Below, one piece after another: positions 9,691-17,299 of a stretch of DNA of 23,417 nucleotides; position 1 is the stretch's first letter; every line of letters begins with the position of its first letter. Location: assembly GCA_003427395.1 (NCBI GenBank), contig BFEA01000494.1:48548-71964 (forward strand). The letters run 5' to 3'. The notes beneath the pieces are model-generated. The model was not told the DNA's origin. It saw nothing but the letters and a program-made list of their open reading frames with translations, and did no database searches. This stretch comes from Chara braunii (Eukaryota; Streptophyta; Charophyceae; Charales; Characeae). Position numbers and translations under genes: made by a program.

Positions 9691-10253
9691 TTTCGATGGA
9701 CCGAGTCATGACACACACGTATTTGTTGGGTTGCACATAAACTTCATAATGGTCAGATTCAGTCTACAAAGAGCTAACGTATCTCGTCAGACGATCGAAG
9801 CTGTTGACTTTTTCCGAATTTCGTTGAACACTCTTTGGTAAAAAAAAAAAAAAAAAACATAACATTTTTTCACTAATGAATTATTATATGTCAGACACGT
9901 TGACACAAAAGAGGAGGAGGAGACGATTTTCAAAGAGAGAGAGTAGAGGATGCAACAACATTATTCTTTGATTTTTTTAAATTTTAAATAATATGTTGTT
10001 CGCTTTGACTCGCATAACCTAGTTCAAGGTAGTTAAAAACAAAAAACAAAAACAATTAGGTAATTTGACCAACGTTTTTATTTTTGTTTTTTAAGAATCT
10101 TACAATCATGTTTTTTGTTTCTTCAAGGAGTCGGCAATTAACTTATTTTAGTGCCAAACTTAAATTGTTATTATTTGCATATTTATTCTCATTAGAATTT
10201 GATCTTGCATCTTCATCGTGCAAATCATATATGCTGACCTTCTTGGGCTAGAC
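9691..10253. other. AT-rich, no gene
   Basis: A run of 18 A at 9840-9857 and AT-rich DNA. No coding or RNA feature is recognised. Confidence 0.5.
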
Positions 10254-10607
10254 TTTTTTTTTTTTTTTTTTTTTNNNNNNNNNNNNNNNNNNNNNNNNNN
10301 NNNNNNNNNNNNNNNNNNNNNNNNNNNNNNNNNNNNNNNNNNNNNNNNNNNNNNNNNNNNNNNNNNNNNNNNNNNNNNNNNNNNNNNNNNNNNNNNNNNN
10401 NNNNNNNNNNNNNNNNNNNNNNNNNNNNNNNNNNNNNNNNNNNNNNNNNNNNNNNNNNNNNNNNNNNNNNNNNNNNNNNNNNNNNNNNNNNNNNNNNNNN
10501 NNNNNNNNNNNNNNNNNNNNNNNNNNNNNNNNNNNNNNNNNNNNNNNNNNNNNNNNNNNNNNNNNNNNNNNNNNNATTGGAAAAAAAAAAAAAAAAAAAA
10601 AAAAAAA
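10254..10607. other. assembly gap bordered by T21 and A27
   Basis: 301 N (10275-10575), preceded by 21 T and followed after five bases by 27 A. Any frame translated through it is an artefact. The opposed homopolymers could come from two retroposons in opposite orientation. Confidence 0.95.
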
Positions 10608-10765
10608 CACAGACACAACGGTAGACAAGAAGACACTCACCAGTATGCCCCTCCAGAAGAAATGTTCCTCAGCGAATGCCCTTCACACAAAAATAGCGGC
10701 AATGCTACACAATAGAATTGAACCATTTGACAATTTATACATGTTGTCCTTGCGTAGGGGTTATG

Positions 10766-10961
10766 TGATAATTTATCTTTTATGTATCGCAATTGTTTGC
10801 ACTTCTCCACAAACATGTCGGAATGCATACGTTCATCCAATCGTCTTTGCTAATGGAGCCATGTACTAATTTATCTTCTCTATATCGCAATTGTTTGCAC
10901 CTATTCACAAACACGTTCAAATGCAAGCATTAATCCAATCGTCTTTGCTAATGAGACCTCG
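10766..10961 (+). repeat. 98-bp tandem duplication
   Basis: Two diverged copies with a 98-bp offset share TATCGCAATTGTTTGCAC and ATCCAATCGTCTTTGCTAAT. A more diverged third copy is seen near 11715-11780 (GCACCTCTCTACAAGCATGT and what follows). Confidence 0.75.
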
Positions 10962-10965
10962 CCCA

Positions 10966-11025
10966 TGGGTTGAGCAAATTCTATGGGTTGAGGAGGTTTC
11001 ATGGTCTTCCCGTGGGCTCAACCCA
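10966..11025. repeat. 10-bp inverted repeat
   Basis: TGGGTTGAGC (10966-10975) and GCTCAACCCA (11016-11025) are perfect reverse complements around a 40-nt loop that holds a further copy of GGGTTGAG. Confidence 0.6.
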
Positions 11026-11148
11026 CTCGCTAAGGTGATTGTATTTTTTTGGGGGGGCGAGATGGCTGAATAGTACTCACAAGTAACAATTGGTGATAAA
11101 TAATAATAATATATATATATATATTTTAACTTTTTTTAACTTTTAAAC

Positions 11149-11345
11149 AAGGGGTAACTTCAGTAGAGTCACAAAAACGAGTTATAATTGCACTATGGGC
11201 CAAAATACAGTTTGCAATTGCACTTAAGGCACCCTAACTAGCCAGAAAGGTGGGTTGTATACATTTCTCGAACAGCAATTCGAAACTGTATCTTGGACCA
11301 TAGTGCAATTATAACTTATTTTTGTGACTCCCGTGTAGTTTCCTT
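11149..11345. mobile_element. MITE 1 (197 bp) with long near-perfect arms
   Basis: Arms 11166-11221 and 11275-11330 are reverse complements at 50 of 56 positions. Weaker pairing reaches the ends AAGGGG and CCTT. The 53-nt centre contains a core (GAAAGGTGGGTTGTATACAT) shared with the next element. It has no coding capacity. A transcript would fold into a long hairpin suitable for Dicer-type processing (inference). No target-site duplication was identified, and the superfamily is not assigned. Confidence 0.7.
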
Positions 11346-11356
11346 GTGATTTAATT

Positions 11357-11552
11357 AAGGGGTAGTTACGACACAATCACGTTTTCGGTTCTAAATCCAC
11401 GTTAGGCATTCTCGAATACAACATATCCCCACCCAACCCGAAAGTTAGGTTGGATACATTCACGATTTTTCTGGCTTTGGAGTAAAATTTGCGAAATCGT
11501 GTCTGAAACGCATTCAAAAATGAAAAGTTTGACTGCGCCCTAGTTTTCCCTT
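11357..11552. mobile_element. MITE 2 (196 bp), relative of MITE 1
   Basis: The left end AAGGGGTAGTTACGACACAA matches the left end of MITE 1 (AAGGGGTAACTTCAGTAGAG) at most positions. The right end is a diverged inverted copy ending CCCTT. The interior core CGAAAGTTAGGTTGGATACA parallels that of MITE 1. Almost identical length, the same order of parts and only an 11-bp separation indicate tandem or nested insertion of one family. The flanks share a TTAATT-like word that may be a target duplication, but AT-richness makes this uncertain. Confidence 0.6.
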
Positions 11553-11891
11553 CAATTAATTATGATGGAGAACTATTGTATCAAAATTTTAATATTCGAT
11601 AACACTTTGGTTCAATGGCCTCGATAGGGAGGTCCCCCTAGCCAAAAAAAAATTACGATGTATGAATCTGAATGTGTTTTATGAGCAGATGCATAACCCA
11701 GTTTCAATCCCAATTTTATGCACCTCTCTACAAGCATGTCCAAATTCATGTCAATTGTTTTGTTAGTGTGGTCTTGCCCAGGTAACCATTATTTATCATT
11801 TATTTCAAAATTATTTTGCAACTGTGTTTACACTTCTGCCTATCCGACGGTTGATTGTTTGATATTGTGTCTAGAATTATGGTGGAGATCA
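11553..11891. other. no recognised gene
   Basis: Spacer between MITE-like elements, containing the third diverged copy of the 98-bp repeat near 11715-11780. A 95-codon frame (11718-12005) runs into the next element and is not credible as a gene. Confidence 0.4.
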
Positions 11892-12022
11892 CTCCACTAC
11901 ACAACAACCTATATATACCTGGAGCTCATTATTATTCCAATACATTCAAAATGTTGGACTCCTCTAAGTGCACCTGACCCAAAAAAGGTGTCCAAATGCA
12001 TGTAGAATGTTGAGTAGTGGAG
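11892..12022. mobile_element. CCACTAC-ended MITE-like element, 131 bp
   Basis: It begins CTCCACTACACAACA and ends TGTTGAGTAGTGGAG, giving inverted termini with one mismatch in 15. Its right half (11945-12018) is homologous, in inverted orientation, to the left half of the palindrome at 13142-13257 (shared GTCCAAATGCATG and AAAATGTTGGACT words). A CACTA-type relation is possible from the ends, but no 3-bp target duplication was seen. Confidence 0.55.
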
Positions 12023-12679
12023 AAGGGCCCTGTGGTTGGGATTATAGTTTGATAATCTATCTATAATATGTACTGCAAAATTCTTATTTTTTTCCCCTTA
12101 TTTTTTTTTATTTGGTAAGCACCGTTACTGGAACCCACACTAAGAAGGTGATAAGAGCATCCTCCGTAAGTGGCACTGCATGGAAGGCTCCGTTTATTGG
12201 TGGGGAGCAACACCTGCTGGAAAGGGGGTCCAACGACCAGTAAAATTAGATAACCATCAACATGATGGCAATTTAAGAGTTGTTGTGGTGATTGTTGATG
12301 TCCTATTATTTATTTTATTAATGCTTTGTTTGTAATGTACACTATGTCATTTTGTGAAGACATTGTCATTTTTTCACACTAGCCTCATCGACGCTTCTGC
12401 AAGTTGTCCCTTTGGTAGACCGCGGGTCACTGTGAGTGGCCTTAGTGAAATGCTGAGAGTCGGTACTAGGAACTGGTACTAGTTGTGCCCAACTTACTAC
12501 ATCCTCCATCTGCTTTACTGAACATCCGTACTCTGCGACCATCCTGAAGTCATTCATGCTCTCTTCAGGGCGGTCTTCATGTGCGCCCATGGGGCGTATA
12601 TCCTTTCCTGCTGAAGGTTTTGGGGGGCCTCGTCAAAATTAGCTTCCGTAAGTTTTTCCCAGTTTTTGTGAATGCTTGC
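12023..12679. other. no recognised gene
   Basis: Two minus-strand frames (12366-12590 and 12554-12742) overlap in different registers. Neither resembles a known family. Otherwise featureless. Confidence 0.4.
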
Positions 12680-12813
12680 CCTTTTTACTCTCCATGAGGG
12701 GCGTCCCTGCCAGGATAGGTTGATGATGCCAGGGGGAAGCATCTATCCTTTTTACTGTCTACGAGGGTCGTCGACCAAGATAGATCAATGGTGCGAGGGG
12801 GGAAGCGTCACCA
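12680..12813 (+). repeat. 67-bp tandem duplication
   Basis: CCTTTTTACTCTCCATGAGG at 12680 recurs as CCTTTTTACTGTCTACGAGG at 12747. The rest of the unit (ATAGGTTGATGATGCCAGGG versus ATAGATCAATGGTGCGAGGG) is also alignable. Confidence 0.7.
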
Positions 12814-13035
12814 TGAAGGGCGGCGAGCATCGTTGTAGGGGTTGAGTGTGAAGTAGGTGTGTGCATAGTCATGAAAGATGGATGTCGTGAGTGTTGTGCC
12901 TTAGTGCTATAGATGGACGGACAGGGCGTAAACCACGAGAAAGATTGAGCTCAGAACGAGAGGGGGGTGTCATGAGCACAAGGTCACAAAATATAAGTAT
13001 AAGACGCCTAATGTAACAAAATATATTGAGAATTA

Positions 13036-13110
13036 TTTTTTTTCTGGGCATGGCTTGATCTGGATTCGAACTCAGGACTGCATTGTATCAACTGAAATAG
13101 ACCTGTTTCC
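13036..13110 (-). repeat. tRNA-derived SINE-like fragment
   Basis: On the minus strand an A-box-like TCTATTTCAGTTGATACA (near 13101-13084) is followed by the B-box GAGTTCGAATCC (13073-13062) at tRNA-like spacing, then by a run of 8 A (13043-13036). Box order, spacing and the A-rich end fit a SINE head or short retroposed tRNA relic. The acceptor ends do not pair, so it is not a tRNA gene. Confidence 0.5.
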
Positions 13111-13141
13111 TGGTCCATTTTTCACGAGGATGGGCCAAGGT

Positions 13142-13257
13142 CCACTACACAAAACTCTGCATGCATTTGGACGCTTTGTGCGTTCCTAGGAGTCCAACAT
13201 TTTGATATATATTGGGTCCAGAAAGGGCCCAAATACATGTAGAGCTTTGTGTGGTGG
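13142..13257. mobile_element. 116-bp imperfect palindrome (MITE-like)
   Basis: Arms 13142-13172 and 13227-13257 pair at 26 of 31 positions, and all five differences are transitions. Ends are CCACTAC and GTGGTGG. The left half is an inverted homologue of the element at 11892-12022, so this is a family, not a chance hairpin. Confidence 0.65.
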
Positions 13258-13315
13258 TGCGAGGCCTAATGCTACGAGTTCCGTACGGGTGGGGGACCCT
13301 ATTTTCAGGCTTGAC

Positions 13316-13395
13316 CGACGGGCCTAGCTCAGTTTGTACAGCCACACATGTTTGGCATACATACCAAAGTTTGAATCCCTGTGACTCAGATCTGA
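13316..13395 (+). repeat. tRNA-like head of left palindrome arm
   Basis: A-box TAGCTCAGTTTGTACAGC at 13325-13342 and B-box GTTTGAATCCC at 13369-13379 have the spacing of a tRNA promoter. Acceptor and T-stem pairing are poor, so it is SINE-like. It lies just upstream of the core at 13448-13519, whose inverted copy lies at 22735-22808 with its own B-box at 22836-22851. Confidence 0.5.
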
Positions 13396-13447
13396 ACTTT
13401 TTACCTAGGGCTGGTCAGTTTGAAGATGATATCGTTTTGGGAAAGTA

Positions 13448-13519
13448 GCATCTGTACCCCACATAAAGATGGGAGTACCCGCTGTACCCAGTCCCAGTGC
13501 CAACTTGCACCTATACCCA
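13448..13519 (+). repeat. core repeat, left copy (inverted copy at 22735-22808)
   Basis: A 72-bp stretch with words such as CTGTACCCC, CCCAGTCCC, CAACTTG and CTATACCC aligns by eye at roughly three quarters of positions with the reverse complement of 22735-22808. The two copies lie on either side of the LINE. Confidence 0.65.
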
Positions 13520-13534
13520 GAAAACAACGAGTGG

Positions 13535-13858
13535 AAATTATTTGCATGCCCATGAATGAGGTGGACCCAGGTTGGTACCGCAAAATTGTCGGTACAACCA
13601 ACAACCGGAGTGCACTAATTGGACATATCTAGGCAAAATTATGGGCATACCCTAAACTGAGGTGGACTGGCCAAATTATTCATATACCCTACTACCGGAT
13701 GGCTGAAATTAGGCTCATACCCATCAGTCGTTGGGCCACAAGGGTCCAGAGGTGGTGGGTATGAGCATAATTTGATGGTCCACCATCCTGTAGGCCCACC
13801 AGTGGGTGTGGGTACAACCGCAATTTTGCCAGCCCGTTTCTGGGCATGAGCATAATTT
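13535..13858. repeat. palindromic array of a 17-bp motif
   Basis: Plus-oriented units close to AAATTATGGGCATACCC lie at 13535-13551, 13636-13652, 13673-13689 and 13706-13722. Reverse-complement units close to GGGTATGAGCATAATTT lie at 13757-13773, 13810-13827 and 13842-13858. The orientation flips once, near 13740, so the array is itself an inverted repeat. It occupies about 350 bp that the shorter right arm of the surrounding structure lacks. Confidence 0.65.
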
Positions 13859-13901
13859 CGTGGCCCAGAACCGAGGGCCTGCAGGGTTGGGTACGCCAAC
13901 A

Positions 13902-13912
13902 ACGTCGCACAA
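13902..13912 (+). repeat. left half of 11-bp inverted repeat split by the LINE
   Basis: ACGTCGCACAA here is the exact reverse complement of TTGTGCGACGT at 22706-22716. With the LINE and one target-site copy removed, the two halves form a hairpin with a 15-nt loop. Confidence 0.75.
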
Positions 13913-13915
13913 GGG

Positions 13916-13930
13916 AAATGTTGGGTATTG
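13916..13930 (+). repeat. LINE target-site duplication, 5' copy
   Basis: AAATGTTGGGTATTG is repeated exactly at 22694-22708, directly after the poly(A)/TAA tail. Fifteen bp is within the usual range for target-primed reverse transcription. Confidence 0.8.
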
Positions 13931-14699
13931 GGCCAAACTGGCGGGAAAATTGGGGAGAGGCGGCCGGCCGACGCTGAGCGCTCCGCCGTTCCGTTACCGG
14001 TTTGGGTGAACCGGTCTTGCCAGCCACCAGCATGGAACGAGTCCATGGGAAGCAGCCATCGCCCAGCACCTTGCCCTGCACTCCATAGCCGGGCCAACTT
14101 ACCCACTAGGGTCGGGAGGTATGGGGGCGAGGAGCAAGTCAGAAGTTCAATACTCGCATCTTCAAACGTGTAATATGAGCACTTAGACACGGCGTCGTCG
14201 ACCGCCCTGTCTTTTGACGCGTCCCAGGTTTGATATTTTCTTCTCGTCTTCTTCCAAATTTATCCTCCTTGCTACTCTACCCCAACCTCCGTGTCTGTAA
14301 TTCCCTAACATAGTTTTTTAACCGGTTCTCGACGTTTTAACCGGTTCTCGACAATACGTCCACCACTCATCACCCATCCTCGCTCTCCTTTTTTTCATCC
14401 CTCTCTTCCTCAGCCACCTAGTCAACCTTACCTCTCCCTTCTTCCCTTCCCTCTCTTCCACGACCTCCGCCTCCTCACTCCATATACCTTCACCACACAG
14501 ACGCCATACCCCCGTGTTTCCTCGCCTACACTATCTCGCCCACTCCATCCTCCCTCTCCATTGTTCTTACCTTGGCATTTTCCTTATTTTCAAGACAACT
14601 TTAGTCTGAAGCTTGACCGACCCCTCCCCTTCGTCTCCATTTCCACCCACCGTGCTTCCCACCCCTCCCTTCACCCTTGTCCCGCAATAAACTGAAAGC
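13931..14699 (+). promoter_or_regulatory. LINE 5' UTR / presumed internal promoter
   Basis: From the 5' target duplication to the ORF1 ATG. It starts GGCCAAACTGGCGGG and becomes strongly C/T-rich from about 14230. A 19-bp tandem pair, TTTTAACCGGTTCTCGAC plus G, lies at 14316-14333 and 14335-14352 and contains the palindrome AACCGGTT. LINEs carry their promoter inside the 5' UTR, so this doublet is a candidate element, which is inference. Minus-strand frames here (such as 13639-14190) are not credible genes. Confidence 0.6.
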
Positions 14700-16090
14700 A
14701 TGGATGCCTCTGACACAGGTCAGCACCCCGGATCTCATACAGTCCAAATTTCAGCCCAGATCCCCAATCCCCAAATACAGCCGTCTGCCCAACCTCAACC
14801 TTTGGCAGCGGACCTATCTCGGATACAAGCGATGCTTGACAGTTGCTACGATGATGGAATTTTTCCGGACACATCTATATCGCATGGTGAAGTTGAAATT
14901 ATAGACGGAGTAGGCTACTTGCACCTCTCTGAGGAAATCGATGCGGCCATGGTCAACTGGCTAAAAGCCAGGACCGTTGTCGTCATTTTCCAGACTCGTG
15001 GTTCTACCCTCTCGATTTCTCAGCGCGAACAATTTATCAGGATCTATGAGGACGCTTGGTACACAGATCCAACATTCAACCCCTCACAACGAAGGGGTCG
15101 CACTCACGGCGAAGGTCCGAATATTATGTCCTATGTGGCGCGGTCACGGAGAATCGCAGAGTACCTGATCCACAAGGGGCAGGATACCATCCCTTCTAGA
15201 CAGGGTTCGATTCGTGTTCTTTTCAAACCTTGAATGACGCAGCAAGAATTGGATCAGACTAGAGAGCGGGACGCAGCAGGAAAATACCGCATCATTGCCT
15301 TGCGAGTACCTCTCAAAGCCATGTTCTCCTTGCGACATGCAATCGAAAATATCATCGCCCCCATCATCGAAATGCACCCACCTGAAAGGAGTGATGATGA
15401 ACCGCGCTTAGGCAACATACGTATAGATTGTCAGCCAAACGCACGGCAGAGATTCATGGAATGGATCGTACTGCAAAGACCAAATGGTCAACAACTGCAA
15501 ATTCAACTCGCCAACTAGGACACTCCCTTTTGCAAGAAGTGTCTCTGGTGGTACCATGACGAGTTCGATCCAGAGTGCCCCAAATTCAGTGAGCCCCTTC
15601 CGGCTAACCGCCGAGGCCGAGGTAGAGGTCGCAGACGTGCTCTCATCGGAAGAAAGGGGCGTGGTCCCCCGACTTCAAATCCACAATCAGGGATTGGTAC
15701 GAGGCTTTCCACCTCTGTGCCAGCATCCGGTTTTGTCAGTTCAATGCACCCGCCCGCTTCATCATCCCGTCCTTCCCACCCCTTCTCTTCTGGCCCAACA
15801 CCCACCTCGCACCACATGTCACCCTCGGTTTCAGCTCCTCTGGCCGCCCCCTTGCCTGGCCAAATCGCCCTACTCTCTCACGTTCACCCACAACCATCAC
15901 TCCCAACCCCCACAATACATCCTCATCTGCAACACCCTCCACCCCCTCCCCACAACGCCCTTTCACTCCCGCCCCTCGCAAGCTCTCTACCACTCACCCA
16001 CACAGGTCTCTCTAATTCGCAGGCCCCCCTCTCTGGACTTCTTTCTTCCCCTCCCATTGTCTCCATCAGCCACCCTCGACCCCCCCCCCC
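14700..16090 (+). pseudogene. LINE ORF1, N-terminal part, with zinc knuckle and two in-frame stops
   Basis: LINE ORF1 proteins bind the element RNA and act as nucleic-acid chaperones. The start is the first ATG after an in-frame TAA at 14688 and has A at -3 and G at +4. The frame continues through TGA (15231-15233) and TAG (15516-15518) without shift, which shows these are point mutations. The order is a ~60-residue polar N-terminus, a ~240-residue globular region placed like the DUF4283-type domain of plant LINE ORF1, then a zinc knuckle at 15531-15578 with spacing CX2CX4HX6C. This is two residues longer before the last Cys than the usual CX2CX4HX4C. An Arg/Gly-rich patch and a long Pro/Ser/Thr-rich low-complexity linker follow. 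The linker has alternative frames open because it is C-rich. The frame is lost at the C11 run (16080-16090). Confidence 0.8.
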
Positions 16091-17299
16091 GCGCTTCAAT
16101 TCACCGCTCATGTGTGGAACAATCAGACTCGCCAATCCACACTGGCCCTCCCCTCATCTCAAGCGCTCAATACACAGCACCACCACTACTCAGCATCACC
16201 ACATCCCCCTGCTCACCCCCACCTGCAATGCCCACCAGCATCAAATCCTGGCCTTCTACATCAACATTATACTACCTACAATAACCCACACTTCGTCCCC
16301 AACTCCCGGCACCCCTCCACACTGACCCAAACACCGGTTCTCTCCATGGGACCAGCCCCCTCTCAACCCCCAGGCCCAGTCCCCTCAGCCTCCGCCATTC
16401 CTTCTGCCCCTGCCCCTTTTCGTCATTTTCAGATCATCGACCACCCCACCCAAGAGATAGAGATGCGAGACATCAGCCAAACTACCCGAACACCAATGAA
16501 GCAGTCACGTATTAATCACGAGGGCACAGGCGAGGTCACCTGTGAGGCCGAGGAAGAAGAGTTAGAGTTCGTGGTGCTTTCCGGCACCCGAGCGATGCCG
16601 AATCCACCTCTACTGATCGATAGCAGTTCAGCCGTCCCACAACCAGCTCGCCTTCCACAGCAGCCTTCCTCAAGTAGGCTTGCAAGCTCAGTCATAAGGC
16701 ATCAGATGGTGCTTCTCATCTACATGCTCACTCCACAGGGCACGAAGTTCATGGCGAAACGCACTGAGAAGGGGATTCTTGCAATCCCGACCATTGAAAC
16801 AGCAAGCTCCCCCACCACCAAGGACGCTGTCAAAACGGTAGCCACCTCGTTTATTAATGACCGCTTTCCATTCCGCCTAATCCCAGGAATTCGCATAGGG
16901 CGCAAATCTGCAGCGGCGGCCTCGGGTGGTAGTTGGCACTTCCACATTGGCTCCTTAGATGCCAAAATCTCANTAGANGTCGCTGCCTTGCTAGCNACTC
17001 AAGGAGTAGTCTGGTTACCCTCCATTTGGCTAGCTAACAGGCTGACAGTGGAACTGAAGGAGACTTGGCTTACTGAAGATGTTGACGCCACGCTGTTAGC
17101 TGACTTCTGCAGTACTTTAGCCACCGACAAGCAGCCTCACTCTCCGGGGTTCCGGAACCTTCTTCTTGCTTCATGGGCAGCATTAGTGGAAGCAGATCTG
17201 AATCGCAGACAGCACGCCAGTCGCCAGCCAAACGAAGATGACCAGCAGCAGCGTATCCAAGTTAATCCCGCCTCTCGCTCAGAAGTTGTCCAGTCTTAG
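16091..17299 (+). pseudogene. LINE ORF1, C-terminal part, with Nudix-like domain
   Basis: This continues ORF1 in another frame after the C11 tract, where a one- or two-base slip would join the two parts. It has a Pro/Ser/His-rich linker, an acidic patch (EAEEEELEF, about 16550), then a compact segment at about 16700-17120. That segment reads like a Nudix fold: strand VLLIYMLTPQGTKFMAKR, then ILAIPTIE at the LPGG..E position, helix KDAVKTVATSF where active Nudix enzymes have REUxEE, then strand SWHFHIGSL and GVVWLPSIWLANRL at the usual VxWvpldeL position. The catalytic Glu residues are replaced by Thr/Ser, so it would be a binding or structural domain. A charged tail follows to TAG at 17297. 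It overlaps the ORF2 start by 62 bp. Three N (16973, 16978, 16996) lie inside the domain. The Nudix assignment rests on pattern only. Confidence 0.65.

Noticed and set aside
10160-10715. Open frames across 10160-10715
   Set aside because: They are translations through N and flanking homopolymers.
13639-14190. 183-codon minus-strand frame
   Set aside because: It runs across the palindromic array, the target-site duplication and the LINE 5' UTR, so it is an artefact of juxtaposed repeats.
15484-16284. 266-codon plus-strand frame
   Set aside because: An alternative frame of the C-rich, proline-rich ORF1 linker. The zinc knuckle lies in the other frame, which identifies the real one.
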